The notes: generated by a model from the letters alone, not told the origin. A stretch of 33,255 nt of DNA from Nocardiopsis salina YIM 90010 (GCF_000341025.1 NZ_ANBF01000234.1:1-33255), one strand, 5' to 3'. Positions 1 through 8,476 are shown, counted from the first letter of the stretch. Made by a program: numbers and translations.

Positions 1-1
1 A

Positions 2-172
2 CCCCGCCACAAGAACGACCTGCCGCCGCTCGTCGCACCGACGCCGTACCGCCCCGCCGGTTCCGCCCTCCACAAGCCCGGAACCCGATACCACCTGGGG
101 ATCCTCCGGCAGTCATGGCACCTGCGACTTCGGACGGACGCGCCGAATGTGGAAGGATTTCTACGTGACTGA
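2..172 (+). CDS. C-terminal end of an unidentified upstream gene (partial)
   Basis: An open frame enters from the left edge and ends at TGA 170-172. It gives about 56 residues, ending in NVEGFLRD. The first two thirds have the strong G/C preference at third codon positions expected of a real gene here; the last dozen codons are less biased. The stop lies 8 bases inside the next gene if that starts at GTG 165, an overlap typical of a translationally coupled operon. I recognise no domain in the fragment, so no function is proposed. It could be chance open sequence in a GC-rich genome; codon bias and the stop/start overlap are the only support. Confidence 0.5.
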   Translation, partial: PRHKNDLPPLVAPTPYRPAGSALHKPGTRYHLGILRQSWHLRLRTDAPNVEGFLRD

Positions 173-1640
173 AGAGTTCCGATCCGCCTTCCAACGGGTG
201 CTCGACACCGCCGCCGCCCAGGCCCCGGACTTCCCGGAGGCCGTGCACGACGTGTTCCGCCTCTCCACGCAGGTGCCGCACGAGGAGCTGGGCCACGCGA
301 TGGAGGCCCTCGCCCCCGTGCTCAGCGACTGCGAACAGGCCGCCGGCATCGCCGCGGACCTGTCCGTGCTGGCCGGCGCCCTCGTGGAGAACGGCGCCCC
401 CGCGGGCCAGGTCGGTCTGGAGGTCCTGCGCCAGCTCGGCAGTTACGGGCAGGCCGCCGTCGCCTTCATGCACGCCTGGGACAAGACGGGCGGCGGACGC
501 CTGCCCGAGCCCGGTGAGGTGTCCGGCACGGAGGAGAAACGCGTCGAAGAGGTCCTGGGCGAGAACGCGCCCCTGGCCACCATCGGGTGGTGGACGTCCC
601 TGCGTTACGGCCTGGCCGCGAAGGCGATGCTCAGCGACGCAGGGGTGCGCGCGGCCGTGCGCGCGGACGGGGGCGCGCTCGAGGGTCTCACACAGATCGT
701 GCACGCGCTCTCCATCCGCCTGCACGAGTTCGTCGAGCTGGGCGAACTCCTGCGCATGGCCGAGGTGGAGTACCTGCTCGTCCTGGACCGCGCGTCGTGG
801 CGCGGGTTCCGTGTACGCGTCGACGGCCTGGGGGACAACTTCCAGCTGCAGACCCTGCTCGCGGACGCGCTCGTCGGCAAGGAGGGCCGCCGCCTTCCCG
901 GCACCCGCCCGGACCCGCGGTGGACGGCTGCGTGCCTGGACGGCGCAGCCGATCCGCTGGCCGACGTGGTCACCGGTGAGTGGGACCTCGTGGGCGGCAA
1001 CGGCGACTGGGTCGGCAACGACGCGGCCCCGGCCGACATCCCGGTGGTCGACGGGGAGCGGGTCCTGGTGTTGGAGCCGCAGTCGTTGACGTACTCGTGG
1101 CGGGCGGGTCGGCGCCATCCGCGTATCCCCGGTTCCCTCGAGGTGGTCGACGAGCTGACCGCGGACGAGGCGACGGCCTGGTGGTCGCGTATGCACCCCG
1201 CCGGGTCGGTGCGCCACCCGCAGGCGGCCGGTATCGAACGCGAGGAGGACGGGGATCCGCGCCCGCCGCTGCACTTCGGTGTGGCCGCACATTTCGCCGA
1301 GGCCGATCCCGGCCCGAGCTCGAGCCAGTTCGCTGCCCTGCCGCCGGAGCTGACGGACCCGCCGGCCGACCCGGACGCGTTCGGACCGGGTCCCTTCGGC
1401 CCGCACACGGTGTCGGAGGAGCTGGACGACGACCCCCCGCTCCCCGAGCCCGTCCCCGCTCCGACGTCCCGATCGGCACCGGAACCCGAGCCCGTCCCGG
1501 CTCCGGCGACCCGGTCGACACCGGAACCCGAGCCCCGGGAGACACCCGGCGCCCCGCTCCTCCCGCCCCTTCCCGAGGGCGTGGCGGACAGCTGGTCGTG
1601 GGCACCGTCGTGGAAGTGGCCGCCGCCTCCCGGGCAGTGA
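165..1640 (+). CDS. Unknown protein with proline/glutamate-rich repeated tail
   Basis: A 491-residue protein of unknown function. GTG 165 is preferred over ATG 147 because GGAAGGA at 151-157 sits about 8 bases before it, while nothing like a ribosome site precedes 147. No signal peptide or membrane segment is visible. Residues 1-130 or so look alpha-helical, the middle third is mixed with many Trp and Asp residues, and from about residue 400 the chain becomes a low-complexity Pro/Glu/Ala tail with a 14-residue repeat. The extreme C-terminus is Trp- and Pro-rich (WSWAPSWKWPPPPGQ). The layout of a globular region plus disordered Pro-rich tail recalls scaffold or secretion-associated actinobacterial proteins, but I cannot name a family. 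It probably forms an operon with the overlapping upstream gene. Confidence 0.85.
   Translation: MTEEFRSAFQRVLDTAAAQAPDFPEAVHDVFRLSTQVPHEELGHAMEALAPVLSDCEQAAGIAADLSVLAGALVENGAPAGQVGLEVLRQLGSYGQAAVAFMHAWDKTGGGRLPEPGEVSGTEEKRVEEVLGENAPLATIGWWTSLRYGLAAKAMLSDAGVRAAVRADGGALEGLTQIVHALSIRLHEFVELGELLRMAEVEYLLVLDRASWRGFRVRVDGLGDNFQLQTLLADALVGKEGRRLPGTRPDPRWTAACLDGAADPLADVVTGEWDLVGGNGDWVGNDAAPADIPVVDGERVLVLEPQSLTYSWRAGRRHPRIPGSLEVVDELTADEATAWWSRMHPAGSVRHPQAAGIEREEDGDPRPPLHFGVAAHFAEADPGPSSSQFAALPPELTDPPADPDAFGPGPFGPHTVSEELDDDPPLPEPVPAPTSRSAPEPEPVPAPATRSTPEPEPRETPGAPLLPPLPEGVADSWSWAPSWKWPPPPGQ
1443..1538 (+). repeat. 42-bp tandem repeat inside the Pro/Glu tail
   Basis: Two full units and a partial third start at 1443, 1485 and 1527, each beginning CCCGAGCCC. 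The unit encodes 14 residues of the form PEPVPAPTSRSAPE. It stays in frame and explains the low-complexity tail of the host gene. Copy number could vary between strains. Confidence 0.75.
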
Positions 1641-1655
1641 ATCTTCCGGTGCGGT

Positions 1656-1669
1656 ATGACACCTGTCAT
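1656..1669 (+). promoter_or_regulatory. 14-bp palindrome, operator candidate (copy 1)
   Basis: ATGACACCTGTCAT is a perfect 6+6 inverted repeat around a 2-base centre. It lies in the gap upstream of the DedA gene, with its centre about 90 bases before ATG 1753. The same ATGACA-N2-TGTCAT pattern recurs at 18189-18202, upstream of the CPBP protease gene. The size and symmetry suit a dimeric transcription factor; which one is unknown. Confidence 0.55.
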
Positions 1670-1739
1670 GGCCCCCGCCCCGCACAACACATGCGCGGGT
1701 CGTGACGGCGGTGTCTGTCCCACGCCCCGCACTCGACAC

Positions 1740-1745
1740 CAGGAT
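1740..1745 (+). promoter_or_regulatory. Possible -10 element, leaderless start
   Basis: CAGGAT lies 7 bases before ATG 1753, the spacing expected if transcription began at the start codon. No convincing -35 box is seen. Support comes mainly from the same arrangement at several other genes in this window. Confidence 0.3.
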
Positions 1746-1752
1746 GGTGGGC

Positions 1753-1855
1753 ATGACGACGGAGAGCACCACCCCCCCGCCCCTCCCGTGACGAGGCCCT
1801 GCGCGAGGCCGAGGAGACGTGGAAGGAAGAGGAGAACGAACGCGCCCAGGCCCAT
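1753..1855 (+). other. Probable frameshifted 5' end of the DedA gene
   Basis: ATG 1753 opens a frame (MTTESTTPPPLP) that stops at TGA 1789-1791, just after a run of seven C at 1772-1778. The frame of the DedA gene is open from 1757 and, before its first usable start at GTG 1856, reads as a charged helical segment (DEALREAEETWKEEENERA). That looks like real protein. Removing one C would join MTTESTTP to this segment and onward into the DedA protein. Either the homopolymer length is a sequencing error or the gene carries a real +1 frameshift. Confidence 0.55.
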
Positions 1856-2581
1856 GTGCGCAACCTCAAGCCCTGGAGCGGCAAGGCACAGCGGCAGGAC
1901 AAGATCCTGCTCTGGCTGGCCGTGGGGCTCCCGGCGTTCTTACTGCTCACGATACCGCTGCGCCCTCTCTTCATCGCCGACCACCCGGTGCCGCTGGCCC
2001 TGGTCACCGGCAGTTACGCGGCCATCGGTGCGGGTGGCGCGCTCGCGAGCATCGGCCAGGAGACGTTGTGGGTCGTGGTGCTGGCCGGGGTCATCGGCAA
2101 GATCAAGATCGACTGGCTGTTCTGGTGGGTGGGCCGCCGCTGGGGGCACGGCATCGTGCGATTCCTGGTGCAGGGTGAGCGGGCCCGGCGCTTCGTCGAC
2201 CGCATGGAGTCCATGAACCCGTGGGTCATGCGGTTGGTGATCCTGTTCAGTTACCTGCCGGGGGTGCCGGGCGGGATCCCGCACATCATGGCCGGGGTCA
2301 GCGGGATGCGGTTGCGCACGTATCTGCTGTTGGACGCCCTGGGAGCGCTGATGGTGACGGCGGCGGTGGCCTGGATCGGTTTCTCGTCGGGGCAGACCGG
2401 GGTGGACCTCGTGCTCCTGGTCGACCGGTACGCGACATGGATCATGGTCGCGCTGATCTTCGCGATGGCGATGGTCCCTGGCTACATGGCTTCCCGGGAC
2501 TCGAAGAAGCGCAGGGCGGCCGCCCTGGCAGCGGCGGCCGAGGCCTACGACGCCGAGACCGAGCGCCTGAACCGAAAGTGA
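1856..2581 (+). CDS. DedA/VTT-domain membrane protein
   Basis: As written, GTG 1856 gives 241 residues. The protein belongs to the DedA (SNARE-associated, VTT) family of polytopic inner-membrane proteins, linked to lipid-carrier recycling and envelope homeostasis. Visible are a hydrophobic segment near residues 18-38, the re-entrant-type region with FSYLPGVPGGIPHIMAG around residues 128-145, a segment rich in L, A and V to about residue 185, and a final membrane helix (WIMVALIFAMAMVPGYM) before a charged tail. The sequence of the middle region matches the family's conserved Pro/Gly-rich signature. GTG 1856 has no ribosome site, and the coding-like sequence upstream argues that the true N-terminus is about 35 residues longer. 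A 14-bp palindrome upstream is a regulatory candidate. Confidence 0.85.
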   Translation: MRNLKPWSGKAQRQDKILLWLAVGLPAFLLLTIPLRPLFIADHPVPLALVTGSYAAIGAGGALASIGQETLWVVVLAGVIGKIKIDWLFWWVGRRWGHGIVRFLVQGERARRFVDRMESMNPWVMRLVILFSYLPGVPGGIPHIMAGVSGMRLRTYLLLDALGALMVTAAVAWIGFSSGQTGVDLVLLVDRYATWIMVALIFAMAMVPGYMASRDSKKRRAAALAAAAEAYDAETERLNRK

Positions 2582-2625
2582 CCACCCTGTTGCTGATGGT
2601 CACTCGCGGGCCAGGGGTGCCGGAC

Positions 2626-2631
2626 TAGCCT
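2626..2631 (+). promoter_or_regulatory. Possible -10 element for lpdA
   Basis: TAGCCT, close to the actinomycete -10 pattern TANNNT, lies about 75 bases before ATG 2708. This would give a leader of roughly 70 bases containing the AAGGAGA ribosome site at 2694-2700. No good -35 match is seen. Confidence 0.3.
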
Positions 2632-2707
2632 GGGACCGGAAATCCGACACCCCGGGGCCGGCCGGCTGCGCCGGGTGCGTAACGCAGACACTCAAGGAGA
2701 TCCCGTC

Positions 2708-4114
2708 ATGGGACAGCGACACTTCGATCTGGTGGTCCTCGGCGCTGGGCCGGGTGGGTACGTCGCAGCGATCCGGGCCGCCCAACTGGGGCTGAACACG
2801 GCCGTCGTCGAGGAGAAGTACTGGGGCGGGGTCTGCCTCAATGTGGGCTGCATCCCCTCCAAGGCGCTGCTGCGCAACGCCGAGCTCGCGCACCTGTTCC
2901 ACAACGAGGCCGACACGTTCGGCATCGAGGTCGACGGGTCGGTACGGTTCGACTACGGCAAGGCGCACAGCCGTAGCCGTGAGGTCGCGGACGGCCGGGT
3001 CAAGGGCATCCACTTCCTCATGAAGAAGAACAAGATCACCCAGATGAACGGCCGCGGGACGTTCACCGACGACCACACCGTCGAGGTGCGCGGCGAGGAC
3101 GGGTCCACCGAGACCGTCACGTTCGACAACGCGGTGATCGCGTCGGGCTCCTCCACCAAGCTCCTGCCCGGGACCCAGCTGTCGGACCGGGTCGTCACCT
3201 ACGAGCAGCAGATTCTCGAGGAGAAACTCCCCGGGAGCATCGTCATCGCGGGTGCGGGCGCGATCGGCGTCGAGTTCGCCTACGTCATGGCCAACTACGG
3301 CGTGGACGTCACCGTCGTGGAGTTCCTCGACCGGTTGGTGCCGCTGGAGGACGAGGAGGTCTCCAAGGAGCTCGGCCGATCGTTCAAGAAACTCGGTGTC
3401 AAGGTCATGACCTCCACCCGGGTGGAGTCGGTCGAGGACACCGGATCCGGGGTGAAGGTACAGGTCACCACCACCGACGGCGAGTCGCAGACCCTGGAGG
3501 CCGACAAGCTGTTGCAGGCCATCGGGTTCTCCCCGAACGTCGAGGGGTTCGGCCTGGAGAGCGCCGGGGTGGAGCTGACCGAGCGCGGCGCCATCGCCAT
3601 CGACGGCCGGGGCCGGACCAACGTGCCGCACATCTACGCGATCGGCGACGTGACCGCGAAGCTCATGCTGGCGCACACCGCGGAGGCGATGGGCATCGTC
3701 GCGTCCGAGACCATCGGGGGTGCGGAGACGCAGGAGATCGACTACCGGTTCATCCCGCGCGCCACCTACTGCCAGCCGCAGATCGCCGCCTTCGGTTACA
3801 GCGAGAGCGAGGCGCGCGAGGCCGGGTACGACGTGCAGGTCGCGAAGTTCCCGTTCATGGGCAACGGCAAGGCGCACGGGCTGGGCGACAGCCGCGGGTT
3901 CGTCAAGGTGCTCTCGGACGCGCGCTACGGGGAGATCATCGGCGCGCACATGATCGGACCGGACGTCACGGAGCTGCTTCCGGAACTGACACTGGCCCAG
4001 CAGTGGGACCTCACGGTGCACGAGGTCGCCCGCAACATCCACGCGCACCCGACGCTGAGCGAGGCGGTCAAGGAGGCCGTGCACGGCCTGGCCGGGCACA
4101 TGATCAACTTCTGA
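2708..4114 (+). CDS. lpdA: Dihydrolipoyl dehydrogenase (E3)
   Basis: A 468-residue FAD/NAD-dependent pyridine nucleotide-disulfide oxidoreductase. It reoxidises dihydrolipoamide in 2-oxoacid dehydrogenase and glycine cleavage complexes in the cytosol. The start is fixed by AAGGAGA at 2694-2700, 7 bases before ATG. The FAD-binding GAGPGG is at residues 12-17, the redox-active disulfide is C43-x4-C48 in [13 protein letters not shown], and the NAD-binding GAGAIG is at 182-187. A second FAD motif (IYAIGDV) follows the NAD domain. The C-terminal dimer interface carries the catalytic pair in HPTLSE, about H447 and E452. All family hallmarks are intact. No E1 or E2 genes lie beside it, so it may serve several complexes. 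A close lipoamide-dehydrogenase paralogue cannot be excluded. Confidence 0.96.
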   Translation: MGQRHFDLVVLGAGPGGYVAAIRAAQLGLNTAVVEEKYWGGVCLNVGCIPSKALLRNAELAHLFHNEADTFGIEVDGSVRFDYGKAHSRSREVADGRVKGIHFLMKKNKITQMNGRGTFTDDHTVEVRGEDGSTETVTFDNAVIASGSSTKLLPGTQLSDRVVTYEQQILEEKLPGSIVIAGAGAIGVEFAYVMANYGVDVTVVEFLDRLVPLEDEEVSKELGRSFKKLGVKVMTSTRVESVEDTGSGVKVQVTTTDGESQTLEADKLLQAIGFSPNVEGFGLESAGVELTERGAIAIDGRGRTNVPHIYAIGDVTAKLMLAHTAEAMGIVASETIGGAETQEIDYRFIPRATYCQPQIAAFGYSESEAREAGYDVQVAKFPFMGNGKAHGLGDSRGFVKVLSDARYGEIIGAHMIGPDVTELLPELTLAQQWDLTVHEVARNIHAHPTLSEAVKEAVHGLAGHMINF

Positions 4115-4119
4115 CACGG

Positions 4120-4137
4120 CCGGGGAGACCGCCCCGG
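4120..4137 (+). terminator. Weak hairpin after lpdA
   Basis: CCGGGG and CCCCGG form a 6-bp stem with a 6-base loop starting 6 bases after the lpdA stop. There is no T tract, so termination is only a possibility. Confidence 0.35.
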
Positions 4138-4271
4138 GGCTGCATCACGCGGCCCAGGGCGGTCCCCCGGTACACCCCGGAGTTGCTAAGTTGCGTGTGT
4201 CCCCCGCCGGGCAGCTCCCCCGCCCGGGCAGCTTCCTCCCACCCGGCGCCCTCCCGACCCGAAAGCCACCC

Positions 4272-4955
4272 ATGCGACTGATCCCGTCCACCCCCCTGGC
4301 GCCCCTGGGCGCGGCCGTCGCCGCCGTCGTCCTCCTCTCCGGCTGCGAGGGGAGCGACCTCGACCTCGACACCGACTTCTTCTCGAGCGAGGAGTCCCCC
4401 GACCCCAGCGAGAGTCCCTCCCCCGAGGACGACGAGGAAGGCGGAGAGGACGAGGACGGCGAGGACGAGGAGCAGGCCTCCGGGTACGGCCTCCCGCAGT
4501 CGTGCGAGGCCGCCGATGTCACCGGTGCCGCCGGTGCGCTGGCCCCGGGCACCGATCTGTCCGAGGAGAGCGGCGAGATCGACGACATCGACGGCGCCGC
4601 ACAGGTCGCTTGCACCCTCAGCGGTGGCGGGGCCGGGTCCGGAACGCTCACCGTCGTCTTCACCGAGGGCGCCGACCCCAGCGCCAACCCCGACGTCATC
4701 CAGGTCCCGGGTGACGAGGAGGAGATGAACTGGGACGTGGACATCGACGTGGACGTGGACACCTACCACACCGACGAGTCCGACGACCTGGGCGGCGACC
4801 TGGAGTACGTGGGGGCGGTGGACGGTTCCTCCACGCACCTGTACCTGGAGCTGCCGGACGAGTTCTACGTGACCGCGATCGTCACGGGCGCCGACGTCGA
4901 CCGCGAGGAGCTCGAGCGCGTGGTCCTGCAGGCCGCGGAGAACGCCCGCGGCTGA
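4272..4955 (+). CDS. Acidic lipoprotein of unknown function
   Basis: A 227-residue predicted lipoprotein. From ATG 4272 the N-terminus is MRLIPST followed by a hydrophobic stretch and lipobox LSGC, so lipidation would be at C25. An upstream GTG at 4191 would add an implausible Pro-rich leader before the signal. Residues 30-70 form a very acidic Ser/Glu/Asp linker. The remaining 150 residues look like a small folded domain, with two Cys (in SCEAAD and VACTLSG) that could form a disulfide, and an Asp-rich DVDIDVDVD patch suggestive of metal binding. I do not recognise the family. The gene stands alone between lpdA and a strong terminator. Confidence 0.8.
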   Translation: MRLIPSTPLAPLGAAVAAVVLLSGCEGSDLDLDTDFFSSEESPDPSESPSPEDDEEGGEDEDGEDEEQASGYGLPQSCEAADVTGAAGALAPGTDLSEESGEIDDIDGAAQVACTLSGGGAGSGTLTVVFTEGADPSANPDVIQVPGDEEEMNWDVDIDVDVDTYHTDESDDLGGDLEYVGAVDGSSTHLYLELPDEFYVTAIVTGADVDREELERVVLQAAENARG

Positions 4956-4970
4956 CCCCCGCCGCACACC

Positions 4971-5001
4971 GAGGGGCCACCGACGGCGTCGGCGGCCCCT
5001 C
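4971..5001. terminator. Bidirectional terminator between convergent lipoprotein genes
   Basis: GAGGGGCC 4971-4978 pairs with GGCCCCTC 4994-5001, and CCGAC 4980-4984 pairs with GTCGG 4988-4992, around a GGC loop with one A/C mismatch. The long GC stem lies 16 bases after one stop and about 40 bases from the convergent stop at 5041, so it can serve both strands. Confidence 0.8.
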
Positions 5002-5040
5002 TCGTCCGGCCACGGGGGAGCGGTCCCCGTAGGCGAGTGC

Positions 5041-6627
5041 TCAGTGTTCGACCGGGATCTCCTCGAACTCACCGAACGGGCCGGCGCGCAGGTTCATCTC
5101 CTCGACGTCCACAGCCGGTGCGGGGAAGACCGCGACCAGCTCGTAGGTGTTGCCGGGCTGGAGCATGTGGACCTCCTCCGCGAAGCTGCTGTAACGCCCC
5201 TCGCCGAAGTCCATCTGCGCCACGTACCGGGTCAGCCCGCTGTCGGGCTCGGCGAGCTGGAACCCGCCCAGCGTGCCCTTGTTGAACTGCTCGGGGCCGC
5301 CTGCGATGTTCTCCGAACCACCCAGTTCCGGCACGGTCGGCTCGTCGGTGGTGTTGGTCAGCGTGTACGTGCCGATCACGTAGGCGCCGTCGCGCCGCAG
5401 CGGGTGGATCTCCAGTTCCACGCCATCGGCCTCGCCCTCGTCGACCACGGGGCCGGGGTCGTCGCTGTAGGGCGCCGGCCAGGTGACGTTGCGCTGGGCG
5501 GCGCCGAGGCCGTCGTCGTCGTAGGCCTCTTCCTCCGACGTGTCCACGGTGGGGTTGAAGACGTAGGAGAACTCCACACGCCGGTTCCGGGCCCGGGCCT
5601 CGTCGTCGTCCGCGCCGCCCTCGCGGGCGACGGGTTCGTTCATGCCGCGGCCCTCGACCTCGAGGTCGTGGTCGGTGCCGAGCTCCTCGGCGAGCAGGTC
5701 GCGCACGCTCTCGGCGCGTTCCACCGACAGGTTGTCGTTGTAGGCGTCGTCGCCGATGCCGTCGGTGTGGCCGATGACGGTGATGGTCGGCTCGTCGGGG
5801 TCGACGTTCTGCGCGAGGGTCGTGGCGGCGCGGCGCACGACGTCCTCGGCGTCCCCTGTCAGGTCCGAACGGTCGAACTCGAACATCACGTCGGAGTGCA
5901 GGGAGATGATCTCCCGGTCGCCGTCGCGGGTGGTGGAGGCGACGTCGGAGTCGACGAAGCTCTGCACCCAGCCGTCGTCGGCCAGGGCATCGTCGTCCGG
6001 CGGACGGTTGGCGAAGGTGATGTTCTCGCCGCCCGCAGGGGGGCTGTCGGGGGTGAGGTGGTCGTCGGCGTTGGGGTTGTCGGGGGCGGGGGTCTCCTCG
6101 TCCACGTCCTGGACGGGGATGCCGGTCATCGCGCCGAGGCCGCTGCCGACGAAGGTGACCTGCTCGACGCTGTCGGGCAGGCGGGGGAAGTAGCGGATGA
6201 ACTCGTTGGTGACGCCGTCGTGCACCGGGTACAGGCCGTCGCCGTTGGGGCTCTCCGATCCGTACTTGAGGCCCTCGTCGTCGAGGAACTGCCGGTACAC
6301 GCGACCGGACATGGGGTCGACCAGGGTGTGCGCCATGCTCAGGTTGCGGTTGGCGCCGGCGAAGTCGTCGTCGTAGGTGACCTCGTACCGCATGACCGTG
6401 TAGTCGTCGGTGCGCTCCAGGGAGGTGACGGAGAAGGTCGTCTCGACGTCCTGTCCGGTGTCCTGGAAGATCCGGCCCTCGCGTTCGTAGGGGAAATCCT
6501 CCCTGACCGTCGGCGGGCCGTCTTCGAAGGTGTCCGACCACCAGTCCGAGACCGCGGTGCAACCGGTCAGCAGGAGGCTGCCCGAGACCATCAGCGCGAC
6601 CACTGCGAGGGGCGTCTTCCGCGCCAT
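5041..6627 (-). CDS. OmpA-domain lipoprotein with flanking duplicated domains
   Basis: A 528-residue predicted lipoprotein from ATG 6627 (MARKTPLAVV), with lipobox LTGC and lipidation at C23. A start further upstream would bury the signal peptide. Residues about 240-355 form an OmpA-type peptidoglycan-binding domain, seen in FEFDRSDLT, the motif GHTDG (286-290), LSVERAESVRDLL and RARNRRVEFSY. Those Asp and Arg positions bind diaminopimelate in characterised homologues. On either side lie domains that resemble each other: residues about 62-172 and 404-526 share an L-x-D/E-P-x-SG-x3-Y pattern and similar beginnings and ends. A lipid anchor plus peptidoglycan-binding module implies tethering of membrane to wall. 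Two acidic, Pro-rich linkers separate the domains. It is convergent with the preceding lipoprotein and divergent from the sigma-factor cassette. Confidence 0.9.
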   Translation of the reverse strand: MARKTPLAVVALMVSGSLLLTGCTAVSDWWSDTFEDGPPTVREDFPYEREGRIFQDTGQDVETTFSVTSLERTDDYTVMRYEVTYDDDFAGANRNLSMAHTLVDPMSGRVYRQFLDDEGLKYGSESPNGDGLYPVHDGVTNEFIRYFPRLPDSVEQVTFVGSGLGAMTGIPVQDVDEETPAPDNPNADDHLTPDSPPAGGENITFANRPPDDDALADDGWVQSFVDSDVASTTRDGDREIISLHSDVMFEFDRSDLTGDAEDVVRRAATTLAQNVDPDEPTITVIGHTDGIGDDAYNDNLSVERAESVRDLLAEELGTDHDLEVEGRGMNEPVAREGGADDDEARARNRRVEFSYVFNPTVDTSEEEAYDDDGLGAAQRNVTWPAPYSDDPGPVVDEGEADGVELEIHPLRRDGAYVIGTYTLTNTTDEPTVPELGGSENIAGGPEQFNKGTLGGFQLAEPDSGLTRYVAQMDFGEGRYSSFAEEVHMLQPGNTYELVAVFPAPAVDVEEMNLRAGPFGEFEEIPVEH

Positions 6628-6831
6628 GTGGGGGAACTCCGATCGTGTCTGAGGACGTACCTGCCATATCCTCCTGCACTCGCGCACGGGACCGGAACAC
6701 GGCAGCGCCCCACCCGCCGCCACAAGCGCGGCACCGCACCATGAGCACGACAAGACGGGCGCTCCGACCAGGCAGGAGGCCGCCGACCCGGGGGCCGTCC
6801 GCGGTCCGCTGAAAAAAGTTCGGGATCGGAC

Positions 6832-6858
6832 CCATCCGCCCCGCCCGGTGCCGCGAAT
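6832..6858 (+). promoter_or_regulatory. SigK-like promoter, leaderless
   Basis: CCATCC at 6832-6837 and CGAAT at 6854-6858 are separated by 16 bases. As I recall, mycobacterial SigK promoters carry CCATCC at -35 and CCGAAT at -10. The downstream GTG 6866 is 7 bases after the -10, where transcription would begin, giving a leaderless mRNA. The cassette encodes a SigK-like factor, so autoregulation is the natural reading. The match is by eye. Confidence 0.6.
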
Positions 6859-6865
6859 ACCTCAT

Positions 6866-8476
6866 GTGAGCACAGAGACACGCGAGAGCGCACCCCAGGC
6901 ACCCGGGCGGACCACCGCCACGGGGATCGCCGTCGGGCTGCTCACCGTCGGGGCGGCCCTGGCGGCCGCCGAACCGACCGCCGCCCTGGCCCGTACGGCA
7001 CCCCCGGTGGTCGCCGTCGGGGACGCCCTGGTGGACAACAGCCCCCCGGCCGCGATGGAGCTTGCCATCGAGCTGTTCGGCACCGCCGACAAGCTCGTGC
7101 TGATGGCGGGTGTCGTGGTCGTACTGGTGGCTGCGGGTGCGGTTCTCGGTGTCGTGTCCCTGCGGCGGCCTCCGGCGGCGTTCGCCGGGCTGTTCCTGTT
7201 CGGCGCCGCAGGGATGCTCGCACTGTTCCTCCGCCGTGACGACGACGCCTGGGCCGTCCTGCCCGTCGTCGTCGCCGTGGCGGCGGGGGCCGCGGCCCTC
7301 GGGTTGCTCCTTCGGAGCCTGCCCGGGGCGTCGCGGGGCCGGGAGAGGAGAGAGCCGGGGAAACCGTCGGGGCCCGGGGCGAATGTGCCCGCCCCGGGAC
7401 CGGCACGAGGGCAGGGAAGGCGTGGTTTCGCCCTCACCGCGGCCGGTGTGCTGGCCGCGTCCGGTTCCGCAGGGGTCCTCGGCCGTTGGCTCCCGTCGGT
7501 CCTGGAGGGGCCCGGATCGCGTGAGTCCCTCTCCCTCCCGGCCGCCCGGCACCCGTTGCCCGCCCTGCCCCGGGGTGTGGACCTCCGGGTTCCGGGGCTG
7601 TCCAGTTTCACCACCCCCAACCAGGACTTCTACCGCATCGACACGGCCCTGACCGTTCCGAGGCTCGACTCCACCCAATGGACACTCCGTGTGCACGGCA
7701 TGGTCGACCGTCCCTTCGAGATCGACATGGACGAGCTGCTTTCGATGCCCCTCCAGGAAGCCGACATCACACTCACGTGCGTCTCGAACGAGATCGGGGG
7801 CGACCTGGTCGGCAACACCCGCTGGCTCGGGTTCCCGCTGGCCGAGCTGCTGCGCCGGGCCGGGGTGCAGTCGGGGGCCGACCAGATCCTCAGCACCTCC
7901 CAGGACGGCTGGACCTGCGGCACACCCACCGAGACGGTGATGGACGGCCGCGACGCCCTTCTGGCCGTGGGCATGGACGGCGTCCCCCTCCCCCACCGGC
8001 ACGGTTTCCCCGCGCGCATGGTCGTGCCCGGCCTGTACGGCTACGTCAGTGCCACCAAGTGGGTCACCGACATGAAGCTGACCCGGTTCGCCGACGAAGA
8101 GGCGTACTGGGCCCAGCGCGACTGGGGCGTGCGCGCCCCCATCAAGACCATGTCCCGCGTCGACGTGCCGTCCCCCTTGGGGCGGGTGGATTCCGGCGAG
8201 GTGACGCTCGCCGGGGTCGCCTGGGCACAGACACGCGGCATCGATGCCGTCGAGGTCCGTGTGAACGACGGCGATTGGCAGGAAGCTGAACTTGCCCGGG
8301 TTCCAGGCCTGGACACCTGGGTGCAGTGGATCGCCGAGACCGAGCTGGAGCCGGGCATGCACAGCGCCGAGGTCCGCGCGACCGACGGCACCGGCTTCAC
8401 CCAACCCGCCGAACGTGTGGACCCGTTGCCCGACGGAGCCACCGGTTGGCACCGGATCCGATTCACGGCCGAGTAG
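6866..8476 (+). CDS. Membrane-anchored molybdopterin oxidoreductase (sulfite oxidase fold)
   Basis: A 536-residue enzyme from GTG 6866. GTG 6848 is also open but lies inside the promoter described at 6832-6858. Four hydrophobic segments (about 18-40, 76-98, 106-122, 128-149) are followed by a basic linker and a fifth segment introduced by RRGFALTAAG (R185-R186), which resembles a twin-arginine signal. The catalytic domain starts near residue 230. C305 in LTCVSNEIGG sits where sulfite-oxidase-family enzymes bind molybdenum, and HRHGFPARMVVPGLYGY then ATKWV are typical cofactor contacts. The last 110 residues match the Ig-like dimerisation domain. The substrate is unknown. With the fasciclin and SigK genes it forms one transcription unit, suggesting exported redox chemistry under SigK control. 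Confidence 0.9.
   Translation: MSTETRESAPQAPGRTTATGIAVGLLTVGAALAAAEPTAALARTAPPVVAVGDALVDNSPPAAMELAIELFGTADKLVLMAGVVVVLVAAGAVLGVVSLRRPPAAFAGLFLFGAAGMLALFLRRDDDAWAVLPVVVAVAAGAAALGLLLRSLPGASRGRERREPGKPSGPGANVPAPGPARGQGRRGFALTAAGVLAASGSAGVLGRWLPSVLEGPGSRESLSLPAARHPLPALPRGVDLRVPGLSSFTTPNQDFYRIDTALTVPRLDSTQWTLRVHGMVDRPFEIDMDELLSMPLQEADITLTCVSNEIGGDLVGNTRWLGFPLAELLRRAGVQSGADQILSTSQDGWTCGTPTETVMDGRDALLAVGMDGVPLPHRHGFPARMVVPGLYGYVSATKWVTDMKLTRFADEEAYWAQRDWGVRAPIKTMSRVDVPSPLGRVDSGEVTLAGVAWAQTRGIDAVEVRVNDGDWQEAELARVPGLDTWVQWIAETELEPGMHSAEVRATDGTGFTQPAERVDPLPDGATGWHRIRFTAE

Noticed and set aside
6848-6865. GTG 6848 as start of the molybdopterin enzyme
   Set aside because: It lies inside the SigK-like promoter spacer and has no ribosome site; GTG 6866 fits transcription from that promoter.
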